Positions 54,789-64,000 of a stretch of DNA of 64,000 nt are shown piece after piece. Source of the DNA: Enterobacter sp. kpr-6 (lineage in GTDB: Bacteria; Pseudomonadota; Gammaproteobacteria; Enterobacterales; Enterobacteriaceae). A program made the translations under genes and the position numbers. The stretch spans positions 434,001 to 498,000 of the forward strand of contig NZ_FOYH01000001.1 in assembly GCF_900116015.1 (NCBI RefSeq), written 5' to 3'. A model generated the notes under the pieces. That model was given only the letters and a program-made list of their open reading frames with translations. It ran no database searches and was not told where the DNA came from. How positions within the stretch are numbered: the stretch's first letter is position 1; every line of letters begins with the position of its first letter.

Positions 54789-56549
54789 TTATTTCGCCCA
54801 GTAAGCCTTCTTCGCGCGTTGCAGATTCTCATAAGCCTGTAACAGTGACTGGTGCGCCGGGAAGGCGTCAAGCGTACCGTCAGCAGGCTGCAAGCCGTAG
54901 AACGGCGCTTCACCGCTGAGCGCTGCGCTCGCGGCTTCAACCGCTTCAGTGCCATACATACGGATAAATGCATGATGATATTGCAGCGGGTCACGCTCTT
55001 CTTCCTGCGCCAGCAACAGCAGCGTTTGCAGGCAGCGGTAATAGTTGGCACGCGCCGGGGTAAAGACGGAGGCATTAAACTCCATCGTCCATTCGGTCCA
55101 GATCAGCGCCTGTTCAGTATCACCGCCCGCCAGAGCCAGCATCGCTTTCAGTTCGCCAATGCGCAGGGTATACCAGCCGTTGTCTTTACCGGTCGCGATA
55201 CCGAGCAGTTCACGCACGCGGGTAAAATCGTCATGACCTTCTTCATCAAGCTGAGCGATGAGGTTGAGGTAATCTTCTTTATCCCACTCGCTGCCCGGCA
55301 GCGCCAGCAGGGTCTCGCGCAGATGGCTGCCCATGGTGTTGTTGGCCAGCCACAGATCTTCTGCCGGATAAATATCAGACATCCCCGGCACAATGATGCG
55401 GCAGGCGTACACGCTCAGATGCTCATAGTCGGCAATGTAAACTTCCTGATCTTCTGCATCGAAGATCGCCATCAGCGTGGCGAACTCTTCTTCGGTAGTA
55501 CCGGCGAAGCTCCAGTCAACGAACGGATAATCGGCGTCCTGCTTGAACATATCCCAGGAGATCAGACCGCTGGAATCGATAAAGTGGGTTTCCAGATTGG
55601 CGTGCTCAGCCACTTCTTCGTCATCGAAGGTCGGCGGAGTAAAGACATCGAGATCTTTCAGACCACGGCCCTGAAGCAGTTCGGTCACGGTACGCTCAAG
55701 GGCTACACCAAAGTCCGGATGCGCGCCGAAGGAGGCGAAACAGGTGCCGTTGGCCGGGTTAAAGAGCACCACGCAGATCACCGGATATTTGCCGCCCAGC
55801 GAGCCGTCATAGGCAAAAATCGGGAAACCTTCTGCTTCCAGTTTTTCGATGGAAGCCACCACGCCAGGATAGCGGGCCAGCACCTCTGCCGGGATCTCAG
55901 GCAGGCTGATGCTTTCGGCAATAATGCGATTTTTGATATGGCGCTCGAACACTTCCGACAGCCCCTGTACGCGGGCTTCGTTACGGGTGTTACCGGCAGA
56001 CATACCGTTGGAGACATACAGGTTGCCGACGATATTCATCGGAATATAGACGGTCTGCTGGTCAGACTGACGGGTAAACGGCAGGCCACAAATCCCGCGC
56101 TCGTCATTGCCGGACTGCAAATCGACCAGCATGCTGGCAGCCAGTTCGTTCTCTGCATCGTAAAAAGCGCGCAGGCGCTCGTCCAGAATGCCTTCCGGCA
56201 ATTCGTCATTTTCTGGCAGCGGGAACCATTTTTCATTCGGATAATGCACGAATTCGCCATTGGCGATAGCGTCGCCAAGCCAGAAGTCGGCAAAGAAATA
56301 GTTGGTGGACAAACGCTCAAAATATTCGCCCAGCGCGGAGGCCAGCGCCGCTTTTTTGGTCGCGCCCTTACCGTTGGTAAAGCACAGTGCGCAGGCTTTA
56401 TCACGGATATGCACCGACCAGACGTTAGGAACCGGGTTAAGCCAGGAGGCTTCTTCAATATCAAAACCCAGATCGAGCAGTTTTTGCTGGAAGCGGGCGA
56501 TGGAATCTTCCAGAGCGGCATCTTTGCCGGGGATAAATGTTTGCGTCAT
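54789..56549 (-). CDS. ycaO: YcaO, ribosomal protein S12 methylthiotransferase accessory factor
   Basis: YcaO-domain protein of 586 residues. Such proteins bind ATP and activate amide backbones; E. coli YcaO supports RimO-dependent beta-methylthiolation of S12 D88. The ATP-binding glutamates fall in ASALGEYFERLS (about 71-82) and NEARVQGLSEVFERH (about 187-201). The C-terminal tail has TPR-like helices (about 480-586) and ends KKAYWAK without the proline-rich tail of azoline-forming members. Start at 56549 gives MTQTFIPGKDA. Confidence 0.94.
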   Translation of the reverse strand: MTQTFIPGKDAALEDSIARFQQKLLDLGFDIEEASWLNPVPNVWSVHIRDKACALCFTNGKGATKKAALASALGEYFERLSTNYFFADFWLGDAIANGEFVHYPNEKWFPLPENDELPEGILDERLRAFYDAENELAASMLVDLQSGNDERGICGLPFTRQSDQQTVYIPMNIVGNLYVSNGMSAGNTRNEARVQGLSEVFERHIKNRIIAESISLPEIPAEVLARYPGVVASIEKLEAEGFPIFAYDGSLGGKYPVICVVLFNPANGTCFASFGAHPDFGVALERTVTELLQGRGLKDLDVFTPPTFDDEEVAEHANLETHFIDSSGLISWDMFKQDADYPFVDWSFAGTTEEEFATLMAIFDAEDQEVYIADYEHLSVYACRIIVPGMSDIYPAEDLWLANNTMGSHLRETLLALPGSEWDKEDYLNLIAQLDEEGHDDFTRVRELLGIATGKDNGWYTLRIGELKAMLALAGGDTEQALIWTEWTMEFNASVFTPARANYYRCLQTLLLLAQEEERDPLQYHHAFIRMYGTEAVEAASAALSGEAPFYGLQPADGTLDAFPAHQSLLQAYENLQRAKKAYWAK

Positions 56550-56686
56550 TGTCTTCACTTTATTCGTACGGAAAGCGCGCAATGATACGGGTTTTGCGTG
56601 GCAGGCGCTATCTTCTGGCGGCAGGCGGCAAAAATAAAACTACTGGCTATGCTTAGTAGCAGTAACTCACTGTTAAGGCTAAAAAA

Positions 56687-57379
56687 ATGAAAGCGTTTGA
56701 TCTGCAACGGATGATGCTCGATAAAGTCCCTCTGGAGTTTCTTGGAGAAGTGGCACTGCGCAGTCTCTTTACCTTCGTACTGGTATTCCTGTTTCTCAAA
56801 ATCGCCGGACGCCGTGGCGTGCGGCAAATGTCGCTGTTTGAAGTGCTGATCATCCTGACGCTGGGTTCAGCGGCGGGTGACGTGGCCTTTTATGATGATG
56901 TCCCGCTGCTGCCGGTATTTATCGTGTTCGTCTCGCTGGCCGTGCTTTACCGCTCCGTGATGTGGGCGATGGCGCACAGTGAAAAGCTGGAGGATCTGCT
57001 GGAAGGCAAACCGGTAGTGATCGTGGAGGAGGGTGAACTGGCGTGGGAGAAGCTCAATAAAGAAAACATGACCGAATTTGAGTTTTTCATGGAGCTGCGC
57101 GTCAACGGCGTAGAGCAACTGGGGCAGGTGAGACTGGCGATCATGGAAACCAACGGCCAACTGAGCGTCTATTACTATTCTGATGACGAAGTGCGCCCCG
57201 GATTATGTATTTTGCCCCTTGAATGCAATACCCGTTACACCACGGTTCCCGATGATGGCGATTACGCCTGCGTACAGTGCAGCGAGGTGATCACCATGAA
57301 GGCGGGCGATCATCAATTATGTCCTCGCTGTGCAAATCCAGAATGGTCGAAGGCAAGCCGGGCATTACGCATTACCTGA
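56687..57379 (+). CDS. ycaP: DUF421 membrane protein YcaP
   Basis: Inner-membrane protein of 230 residues, unknown function. Three hydrophobic segments over about 20-95, then the cytoplasmic DUF421 domain with the ELRVNGVEQLGQVRLAIMET region. A C-terminal zinc-ribbon-like pair, CVQC and CPRC, lies at about 196-215. It is divergent from ycaO and precedes serC by 162 bp. Confidence 0.92.
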   Translation: MKAFDLQRMMLDKVPLEFLGEVALRSLFTFVLVFLFLKIAGRRGVRQMSLFEVLIILTLGSAAGDVAFYDDVPLLPVFIVFVSLAVLYRSVMWAMAHSEKLEDLLEGKPVVIVEEGELAWEKLNKENMTEFEFFMELRVNGVEQLGQVRLAIMETNGQLSVYYYSDDEVRPGLCILPLECNTRYTTVPDDGDYACVQCSEVITMKAGDHQLCPRCANPEWSKASRALRIT

Positions 57380-57541
57380 CAGCGTTTTTATCGTCCCTGC
57401 GCGGGCGTCTGCCATACATTCTACTGGTCTGCATCCGGCGCAAATCCCTGCTGCGCCGGAATACCCGTTGCGACACATGTCACTGAATGGTAAAACCAAG
57501 GTCACAGGAATAACTTATTGCTTTTAGCGTGGTGAGGGTAA

Positions 57542-58630
57542 ATGGCTCAGGTTTACAATTTCAGTTCTGGCCCGGCAGTGTTACCGGCGGATGTGCTCAA
57601 ACTGGCTCAACAGGATCTGTGTGACTGGCAGGGTCTGGGTACCTCGGTGATGGAAATCAGTCATCGTGGTAAAGAGTTTATTGCGGTCGCCGAAGAGGCA
57701 GAAAAAGATTTTCGTGACCTGCTAAATATTCCCTCTAACTATAAAGTTTTGTTCTGTCACGGTGGCGGTCGCGGTCAGTTCGCCGGTGTGCCGCTGAACA
57801 TTCTGGGTGACAAAACCACCGCCGATTATGTTGATGCCGGTTACTGGGCTGCCAGCGCAGTAAAAGAAGCGAAAAAATACTGCACGCCGAATGTCATCGA
57901 CGCCAAAACCACTATTGACGGTCTGCGCGGCGTTAAGCCGATGCGCGACTGGCAACTGAGCGATAACGCAGCCTATCTGCACTACTGCCCGAACGAAACT
58001 ATCGACGGTATCGCCATTGATGAAACCCCGAACTTTGGCAACGATGTCATCGTGGCAGCGGATTTCTCCTCCACCATTCTTTCCCGTCCGCTCGATATCA
58101 GCCGTTATGGTGTGATCTACGCGGGCGCGCAGAAAAACATCGGTCCGGCCGGGCTGACGATTGTGATCGTGCGTGACGATCTGCTGGGTAAAGCGCACAC
58201 CGCCTGCCCGTCGATCCTGGATTACACCGTGCTCAACGATAACGACTCTATGTTCAACACGCCGCCGACGTTTGCCTGGTATTTGTCAGGTCTGGTATTT
58301 AAATGGCTGAAAGCGCAGGGTGGCGTGGCGGTAATGGATCAGATCAACCAGCAAAAAGCCGACCTGCTGTACGGTGTCATTGATAACAGCGATTTCTACC
58401 GTAACGACGTTGCCGTGGCGAACCGCTCTCGCATGAACGTGCCGTTCCAGCTTGCTGACAGCCAGCTTGATAAAGTGTTCCTGGAAGAGTCTTTCGCCGC
58501 GGGCTTACATGCACTGAAAGGCCACCGCGTCGTCGGCGGGATGCGTGCTTCAATTTATAACGCGATGCCGCTGGAGGGCGTTAAAGTCCTTACCGATTTC
58601 ATGACTGATTTCGAACGTCGTCACGGCTAA
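57542..58630 (+). CDS. serC: Phosphoserine/phosphohydroxythreonine aminotransferase SerC
   Basis: PLP enzyme in serine and pyridoxal-phosphate synthesis, acting on 3-phosphohydroxypyruvate; 362 residues. The PLP lysine is K198 in [12 protein letters not shown]. Phosphate-binding [11 protein letters not shown] is at 74-84. It starts the serC-aroA operon, a conserved pairing that links serine and chorismate synthesis. Confidence 0.97.
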   Translation: MAQVYNFSSGPAVLPADVLKLAQQDLCDWQGLGTSVMEISHRGKEFIAVAEEAEKDFRDLLNIPSNYKVLFCHGGGRGQFAGVPLNILGDKTTADYVDAGYWAASAVKEAKKYCTPNVIDAKTTIDGLRGVKPMRDWQLSDNAAYLHYCPNETIDGIAIDETPNFGNDVIVAADFSSTILSRPLDISRYGVIYAGAQKNIGPAGLTIVIVRDDLLGKAHTACPSILDYTVLNDNDSMFNTPPTFAWYLSGLVFKWLKAQGGVAVMDQINQQKADLLYGVIDNSDFYRNDVAVANRSRMNVPFQLADSQLDKVFLEESFAAGLHALKGHRVVGGMRASIYNAMPLEGVKVLTDFMTDFERRHG

Positions 58631-58647
58631 TCGCCTGCCTTTATTAC

Positions 58648-58677
58648 CCCCGCAGCCTCTCTGCGGGGTTTTTTTAT
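58648..58677 (+). terminator. Attenuator-like terminator between serC and aroA
   Basis: CCCCGCAG, loop CCTCT, CTGCGGGG followed by TTTTTTTATT. Despite its strength it lies inside the serC-aroA operon, 25 bases before aroA, so it likely lowers aroA expression relative to serC. Confidence 0.88.
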
Positions 58678-58702
58678 TCTGTTCAGTTGAGAGTTAAGTT
58701 TC

Positions 58703-59986
58703 ATGGAATCCCTGACGTTACAACCCATCGCCCGGGTAGATGGCACAATCAATCTGCCGGGCTCGAAAAGTGTCTCTAACCGCGCCCTGCTGTTAGCTGC
58801 GCTGGCACACGGCACCACCGTCCTGACCAACCTGCTGGACAGTGACGATGTCCGCCATATGCTCAATGCCCTGAGTGCGTTAGGCGTTCAGTACACCCTG
58901 TCAGCCGATCGTACCCGCTGTGAAATCACCGGCGTGGGCGGCCCGCTGCACTCGACTGAAAAACTGGAGCTGTTCCTTGGAAACGCGGGAACAGCCATGC
59001 GCCCGCTGGCGGCGGCGCTGTGCCTGGGCAGTAACGATCTGGTACTGACCGGTGAGCCGCGCATGAAAGAGCGCCCGATTGGTCATCTGGTTGATGCCCT
59101 GCGTCAGGGTGGCGCGCAGATTGATTATCTGGAGCAGGAAAATTACCCGCCATTGCGACTGCGCGGTGGTTTCACCGGTGGCAACGTTGAGGTCGATGGC
59201 AGCGTCTCCAGTCAGTTTTTAACCGCACTGCTAATGACCGCACCGCTGGCCCCACAGGACACGGTGATCTCCATCAAAGGCGATCTGGTATCGAAGCCGT
59301 ACATCGACATCACCCTGCATCTGATGAAGACCTTCGGCGTGGAGGTTGATAACCAGAACTATCAACGCTTTGTGGTACGCGGTACACAGCAGTATCAATC
59401 GCCAGGCCAGTATCTGGTGGAAGGCGATGCGTCTTCAGCTTCCTATTTCCTCGCCGCAGGCGCAATTAAAGGCGGCACGGTCAAAGTGACCGGCATTGGC
59501 CGCAACAGCGTGCAGGGCGATATTCGTTTTGCCGATGTGCTGGAAAAAATGGGCGCAAGCGTGGAGTGGGGTGATGACTACATCGCCTGTACCCGTGGTG
59601 AACTGAACGCCGTGGATATGGACATGAACCATATTCCCGATGCTGCCATGACTATCGCTACCGCGGCGCTGTTTGCACGTGGAACCACAACGCTGCGTAA
59701 TATCTATAACTGGCGCGTGAAAGAGACCGATCGTCTGTTCGCAATGGCGACCGAGTTGCGCAAAGTCGGTGCTGAGGTGGAAGAGGGCGAGGATTACGTC
59801 CGTATTACTCCGCCTGCCACGTTAAAGGTGACGGAAATCGGCACCTACAACGATCACCGCATGGCGATGTGTTTCTCGCTGGTGGCGCTCTCTGATACGC
59901 CAGTGACGATCCTTGACCCGAAATGTACGGCGAAAACCTTCCCGGACTATTTCGAACAACTGGCGCGTATTAGTACCCCCGCGTAA
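58703..59986 (+). CDS. aroA: 5-enolpyruvylshikimate-3-phosphate synthase AroA
   Basis: Sixth step of the shikimate pathway: shikimate-3-phosphate plus phosphoenolpyruvate to EPSP; 427 residues. [16 protein letters not shown] at 19-34 and [11 protein letters not shown] at about 92-102 are the two signature motifs; the G96-equivalent glycine and P101 are the wild-type residues of the glyphosate-sensitive class. The C-terminal RVKETDR motif is present. In K-12 ycaL follows; here a hairpin and a foreign-looking cassette do. Confidence 0.98.
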   Translation: MESLTLQPIARVDGTINLPGSKSVSNRALLLAALAHGTTVLTNLLDSDDVRHMLNALSALGVQYTLSADRTRCEITGVGGPLHSTEKLELFLGNAGTAMRPLAAALCLGSNDLVLTGEPRMKERPIGHLVDALRQGGAQIDYLEQENYPPLRLRGGFTGGNVEVDGSVSSQFLTALLMTAPLAPQDTVISIKGDLVSKPYIDITLHLMKTFGVEVDNQNYQRFVVRGTQQYQSPGQYLVEGDASSASYFLAAGAIKGGTVKVTGIGRNSVQGDIRFADVLEKMGASVEWGDDYIACTRGELNAVDMDMNHIPDAAMTIATAALFARGTTTLRNIYNWRVKETDRLFAMATELRKVGAEVEEGEDYVRITPPATLKVTEIGTYNDHRMAMCFSLVALSDTPVTILDPKCTAKTFPDYFEQLARISTPA

Positions 59987-59994
59987 GTCTCTGT

Positions 59995-60022
59995 GCTGCG
60001 ACAGTGTTTGTCGCAGCGTTTC
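59995..60022 (+). terminator. Hairpin after aroA
   Basis: GCTGCGACA at 59995-60003, loop GTGTT, TGTCGCAGC at 60009-60017, followed by GTTTCCTTTATTT. The remaining AT-rich gap to 60239 should hold the promoter of the next operon; no gene is visible. Confidence 0.7.
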
Positions 60023-60239
60023 CTTTATTTGGCCCATCTCACACTTTTAACTATTCATTATTTCAATTGTCTGGCGTGATTAATAACCATTACTCCTAAC
60101 TCATTGTTTTTAAGGTTTTTTAGATGCCTGCTGCTTTGATTATTTAATTATTCAATACTTATTTTCTGATATTCAATTACGCAACGCTTTTTCTCCGCCA
60201 CATACTCCCTGTGAAATAAACCCAAAAACCGGAGTGAAG

Positions 60240-61661
60240 ATGAATAAGCTGACAACGACAGATCGCTTATCTTATGCGGTAGGTGGCGGTCTGGCATCAA
60301 ATTTAGGCTTTTATGTAACCCTGATTTTCTTTATTACTTACGCAACCGATATTCACGGCGTTGATCCGATGACCGTCGGTTTTATTACATTAGTATCGCG
60401 GTTACTGGATGCCTTTATCGATCCTATTATGGGAGCCATTGGCGATAAAACCCGCACACGGTTTGGTAAATATCGCTTCTGGGTAATTTTCAGCGCGCCT
60501 TTTGCAGGGCTGACGACATGGGCCGTATTTGCCTGCCCGGATATTAGCGCGGTGGCGAAAGTCGTTTATATGTATGCCGCTTATATTATTTATTCTCTTG
60601 TCTCGACGGCAGCCAATATTCCTTATCATTCACTGACGGCATATCTCACCGACGATGTAAAAGAACGTTCCAATATCGTATTAATTAAACAATTTACCGG
60701 TCTTATCGCGCAATTTATTGTCAGCGCGGGCGGCGTCTGGATCCTGCAAACCTGTAGCGAGCGTTATGATGCTAACGGGCGTGCGATCATTGACAGCGCC
60801 GGATACCACACGCTCGGCGTGACTTTTGGGCTGTTAATTATGTTTGGCTTCTGGCTTTGTGCCTGGGGTGCAAGAAATAACGACACGGCAGAACGTCTGC
60901 TGCTGGAGAATTCAGAAGAAGATAAATTATCGGTTATCGCTGTTTTCCGCCAGGTTGTTAACGCCTTTCAGAGCCGTTCATTGCTGAGCCTCGCGATTAT
61001 GTCTGCGGCCAGTACGCTGGTACTGGCGATGTCTTCCGGGATCACGGTACAGTTTTTTACCGCTGTGCTTAACGATCCGGCAATGGTGAAAACCGCAGCC
61101 CTGATTAATGTGGTTTTTGGTGCTGTCGTTTACGTGATCGTCAAGCTCTGTGTAACGCGTTACGGTAATAAACATAGCTTTGTCATCATGTGTTATCTCA
61201 CGATTATTCCGGCGGTTATTCTCTGGTTTACCTTTAATAAAGAGGCGGTCTGGTATGTGATGATTATGCTCGGCCTGGTCATGTGCTTTACTCAGGGCGC
61301 AACACTGGTGACATGGATGATGGTGACGGACTGTGCCGATGAGTTGTACTGGAGAACGAATCAAAACTCCGCGGGTATTGCTTCATCGACGCTGACCTTT
61401 TCCAATAAGTTTGGTTCAGCTATTGGTGCCTTCGTTTTAGGTTATTCTTTAAATCTTATTCATTACGTCCCCGGCGCATCGGTGCAAAGTGCGGAAACGA
61501 TTAGCGGCCTGATATTTTTAATGATTATCGTACCCGTCACAGGCAAGGTAATTGGCTTATTAAGCATGCTGTTTTATCCATTAAGCAAAAGCCGCCATCA
61601 GCAGATTCTTAATGAAATTCATACAAGGAGGTTTAATGAAAGCCGTCATTCTGATGTTTGA
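60240..61661 (+). CDS. GPH-family sugar:cation symporter
   Basis: Twelve-segment membrane transporter of the glycoside-pentoside-hexuronide family (MelB/YicJ type), 473 residues. The N-terminal half carries the family signature DPIMGAIGDKTRTRFGKYRFW (about 63-83). Predicted to import a glycoside, uronide or related compound with H+ or Na+. Start chosen at ATG 60240, five bases after GGAG; GTG at 60234 is possible. Its 3' end overlaps the sulfatase gene by 26 bases. It is more AT-rich than the neighbouring aroA, and absent from this site in K-12. The exact substrate cannot be read. Confidence 0.88.
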   Translation: MNKLTTTDRLSYAVGGGLASNLGFYVTLIFFITYATDIHGVDPMTVGFITLVSRLLDAFIDPIMGAIGDKTRTRFGKYRFWVIFSAPFAGLTTWAVFACPDISAVAKVVYMYAAYIIYSLVSTAANIPYHSLTAYLTDDVKERSNIVLIKQFTGLIAQFIVSAGGVWILQTCSERYDANGRAIIDSAGYHTLGVTFGLLIMFGFWLCAWGARNNDTAERLLLENSEEDKLSVIAVFRQVVNAFQSRSLLSLAIMSAASTLVLAMSSGITVQFFTAVLNDPAMVKTAALINVVFGAVVYVIVKLCVTRYGNKHSFVIMCYLTIIPAVILWFTFNKEAVWYVMIMLGLVMCFTQGATLVTWMMVTDCADELYWRTNQNSAGIASSTLTFSNKFGSAIGAFVLGYSLNLIHYVPGASVQSAETISGLIFLMIIVPVTGKVIGLLSMLFYPLSKSRHQQILNEIHTRRFNESRHSDV

Positions 61662-63396
61662 TACGCTGTGCAGAAATAAACTGCCTAATTACAACCCGGC
61701 TGTCTGTAATATGCCTAATTTTGAACGCCTCGGACGGCATACGACAACGTTTAATAATTTTTATGTGGGCTCAATGCCCTGTATGCCTGCACGACGTGAT
61801 TTACATACCGGCAGACTGAATTTTTTGCATCGCAGTTGGGGGCCGCTTGAGCCTTTTGATGACTCCGTTTTTGCGATGCTGAAAAAGCACGGTATCTATT
61901 CGCATCTGATCACCGATCACCAGCATTACTGGGAAGACGGCGGGGCGACTTACCACAACCGTTACAGCAGCTATGAATTTGTCCGGGGGCAGGAGGGCGA
62001 TCTCTGGAAAGCCAGGCTGGGTGATAAAAGCGCCGAGGGGCTTGAAAATTACCAGCGCGTAGAGCCGCTGCGCAAAAATATGATTGCCCACGATCGGGTT
62101 AATCGCCAGTATCATCGCGATGAAAAAGATTACCCGCAGGCACAGTGTTATCAGCTTGGTCTGGAGTTTTTAAGCGAAAATTATCAGCAGGATAACTGGC
62201 TGCTGCAAATTGAATGCTTCGATCCGCACGAGCCGTTTACCGTGCCGGATCGCTTTAAAGCCATGGTGGATCCGTCGTTAATTACCAGCCAGTATGACTG
62301 GCCCGATTATTGTGCGATTGAACCCGGAAGCAGCGATAAAAAATTAAGCGATGAGCAAAAGAATTATCAGGCGCTGTTGCTGATGTGCGATGAATATCTG
62401 GGTAAAGTACTGGATTTCTTTGATGCCCATAATTTGTGGCAGGACACGTTGCTTATCGTGAATACCGACCACGGCTTTATGTTTGGCGAGAAAAACTGGT
62501 CAGGAAAAAGCGTGATGCCGGTCTATAACGAGATCGCCCATGTGCCTTTTTTTATCTGGCATCCGCATTATCCCTGCGCCGGACAAACCCGTAACGCGCT
62601 GGCACAGATGCATGACGTCACCGCGACGCTGCTGGACTATTTCAACGTCGCGCCAACTGAAACTATGACCGGGCATTCGCTGTCCCGCATCATTGCGGAT
62701 GACACCAGCAATGCGGATGAGATTATCTTCGGCTATTTTGGCGCGCATGTAACGGTAACCGATGGCCGCTACCTTTATATGCGGGCTAACGCCTGTTATG
62801 ACAACAAGCCACTTTATGAATATACCCTGATGCCGATGCGCATGCGGCGGATGTTTAATAAAGATGAGCTGGTCAATATGGAAATTGAGCATCACTTGCC
62901 CTTTACCAACGGTATGCCGGTGCTGAAAGTTCCGGGGCAGGCAGGCTTTTATTCAGCCTGGGCGCACGGCAATTTATTATTCGATCTGCAAAGCGATCCT
63001 GAACAGTTACAGCCGCTCACCGACTATGCCCTCGAAGCCCGGATGATGACGCTGTTGCACACCTGTCTGAAAAACGCCGAGGCACCTGAAGATGAATGGC
63101 GGCGTTTAGGTCTTCCGCCTGATGGGGCAGGGATCAACAAAGAAAACGTTCGGCTGGAACATAAGCAGCGGCAGGCAACGCTTACTGCATTAATCGGCGA
63201 GCTTTGCCAGGTGCGGATGCATCCTGAAACGCTCACATTATTGCTGGATATCGTTGCCGCTGGTGGGCAAAAGCTATTGCAGGATATCGCCAGCGATATC
63301 AGATCGGACGTGCTATGCAGGGAAGATATTTTACGCGTTTACGCAAAGCATCATTACCCGGTGGATTTATCGCCGCTTTTTGAACGTCACTGGTAA
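61636..63396 (+). CDS. Cytoplasmic Cys-type sulfatase
   Basis: Type I sulfatase of the alkaline phosphatase superfamily, 586 residues. The active-site motif is C49-M-P-A-R53 followed by RDLHTG, the CxPxR signature in which Cys is converted to formylglycine. Other visible active-site residues: D9 in LMFDTLC, H198 in FDPHEPF, D278 and H279 in NTDHGF, and K291 in NWSGK. No signal peptide or lipobox is present, so hydrolysis of a sulfate ester inside the cell is predicted. Start at 61636 follows a perfect AAGGAGG, inside the transporter gene. No sulfatase-maturing enzyme is in the window. A phosphonate monoester hydrolase-like activity is an alternative. Confidence 0.87.
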   Translation: MKAVILMFDTLCRNKLPNYNPAVCNMPNFERLGRHTTTFNNFYVGSMPCMPARRDLHTGRLNFLHRSWGPLEPFDDSVFAMLKKHGIYSHLITDHQHYWEDGGATYHNRYSSYEFVRGQEGDLWKARLGDKSAEGLENYQRVEPLRKNMIAHDRVNRQYHRDEKDYPQAQCYQLGLEFLSENYQQDNWLLQIECFDPHEPFTVPDRFKAMVDPSLITSQYDWPDYCAIEPGSSDKKLSDEQKNYQALLLMCDEYLGKVLDFFDAHNLWQDTLLIVNTDHGFMFGEKNWSGKSVMPVYNEIAHVPFFIWHPHYPCAGQTRNALAQMHDVTATLLDYFNVAPTETMTGHSLSRIIADDTSNADEIIFGYFGAHVTVTDGRYLYMRANACYDNKPLYEYTLMPMRMRRMFNKDELVNMEIEHHLPFTNGMPVLKVPGQAGFYSAWAHGNLLFDLQSDPEQLQPLTDYALEARMMTLLHTCLKNAEAPEDEWRRLGLPPDGAGINKENVRLEHKQRQATLTALIGELCQVRMHPETLTLLLDIVAAGGQKLLQDIASDIRSDVLCREDILRVYAKHHYPVDLSPLFERHW

Positions 63397-63420
63397 TCTG
63401 CCAACAGATTAGCCGCAAAT

Positions 63421-63456
63421 AATGCCTGGGCTGAATTTTCAGACCCAGGCATTTTT
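63421..63456 (+). terminator. Intrinsic terminator after the sulfatase gene
   Basis: AATGCCTGGGCTGA pairs with TCAGACCCAGGCATT (one bulged base), followed by TTTTT. It separates the transporter-sulfatase operon from the regulator gene. Confidence 0.85.
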
Positions 63457-63541
63457 CTGTGTGATTAGGCTAACGTTCTTTTAAGCCCGTTGCGATTAAT
63501 CTGTCGTGCAAATAAATAAGCGGGCCGGAGTCGTTAGCTTT

Positions 63542-64000
63542 ATGTATTTACATAAATTATTCCATCAATTTAAAGTGCTGGTTGATGAACAGTCGTTTAC
63601 GCGCGCGAGCGATAAATTGTGCATTTCTCAGCCTACGCTGACCCTCAATATTCAGCGCCTGGAAGAGCACCTGTGCGTTAAACTTTTAGTCCGTCATAAG
63701 AAAGAACTTCTGCTTACGCATATTGGTGAAAATCTGTATAAACATGCCTGTCTTCTGGAACGCAACTATAATCAGGCGATCCAGGAACTGGACTATCTGA
63801 GAAAAGTAAAGCGTTATACGGTGACACTCTTTTGCGGATATGCCTGGACGCACGGGAAACTTTTTAATTTGCTGGATGATTATTTAAAAAAACACGCCGA
63901 ACTCAAAGTAGTACTAAAAAATGTTACCTCGGACGGCGGGCAAACGGCATTAATGGCGGGGCTGTGCGATATCGTATTAGGGGCTATCCCTCCCGTGGAG
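63542..64000 (+). CDS. LysR-type transcriptional regulator (3' end missing)
   Basis: First 153 codons of a LysR-family regulator, open to the last base of the window. The N-terminal winged helix-turn-helix reads SFTRASDKLCISQPTLTLNIQRLEEHL (about 18-44), followed by the wing LLVRHKKELLLTHIGENLYKHA. The effector domain begins near residue 92. It starts with ATG at 63542 and has a low-GC, AT-rich codon pattern like the preceding two genes. It probably controls the transporter-sulfatase operon, although LysR regulators are more often divergent to their targets. Confidence 0.85.
   Translation, partial: MYLHKLFHQFKVLVDEQSFTRASDKLCISQPTLTLNIQRLEEHLCVKLLVRHKKELLLTHIGENLYKHACLLERNYNQAIQELDYLRKVKRYTVTLFCGYAWTHGKLFNLLDDYLKKHAELKVVLKNVTSDGGQTALMAGLCDIVLGAIPPVE

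Noticed and set aside
54852-56585. 577-codon open frame on the plus strand opposite ycaO
   Set aside because: It mirrors the GC-rich codon pattern of ycaO, has no recognisable domain, and ycaO is complete and conserved on the other strand.

Overview
The window is chromosomal DNA of a member of the Enterobacteriaceae. Almost every protein can be recognised as an ortholog of an Escherichia coli K-12 protein, and the order follows the K-12 segment from potF to aroA. It is not E. coli itself. ybjQ, aqpZ, serW, the ycaN/ycaM/ycaK group and ycaL are not at their usual places, a DoxX-type gene sits between poxB and hcr, and GC-rich palindromic intergenic repeats of a kind common in Enterobacter/Klebsiella-like genomes are present. 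An Enterobacter, Lelliottia or Leclercia-like genome is my inference; no 16S gene is available to test it.

Layout. Positions 1-3887: putrescine ABC importer potF(partial)-potG-potH-potI. 3957-5606: membrane protein ybjO and the 23S rRNA methyltransferase rlmC. 5643-9548 (minus): arginine uptake, artJ under tandem ARG boxes, then artP-artI-artQ-artM. 9771-11221: lipoprotein ybjP and divergent peptidoglycan amidase amiD. 11379-16685 (minus): ybjS, ybjT, ltaE and poxB, the last with a sigma-S-like -10. 16837-19942: DoxX gene, then hcp-hcr (NO detoxification) behind an NsrR-type operator. 20085-23793: lysO, ybjD (OLD-family ATPase/TOPRIM) and ybjX. 23952-27010: macAB efflux. 27087-31604: cspD, clpS-clpA, infA and aat; clpS, clpA and aat together make much of the bacterial N-degron pathway. 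31640-36215 (minus): cydC, cydD and trxB (redox/cytochrome bd assembly). 36767-44642: lrp, ftsK (perfect SOS box), lolA, rarA, serS. 44839-48764: dmsABC DMSO reductase. 49028-56549: ycaD, then pflA, pflB, focA (FNR site upstream of focA) and ycaO on the minus strand. 56687-59986: ycaP and the serC-aroA operon.

From about 60000 the K-12 backbone is interrupted. A GPH-family sugar transporter overlaps a sulfatase gene with a formylglycine-type CxPxR active site and no signal peptide, followed by a LysR-type regulator cut off by the window end. This is the most distinctive accessory unit and looks like a small catabolic cassette for a sulfated, sugar-like compound. The substrate is unknown.

Two intergenic repeat elements of one family (6491-6673 and 11231-11360), two REP-like hairpins, and many intrinsic terminators were seen. 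No IS element, CRISPR array, rRNA or tRNA was found.
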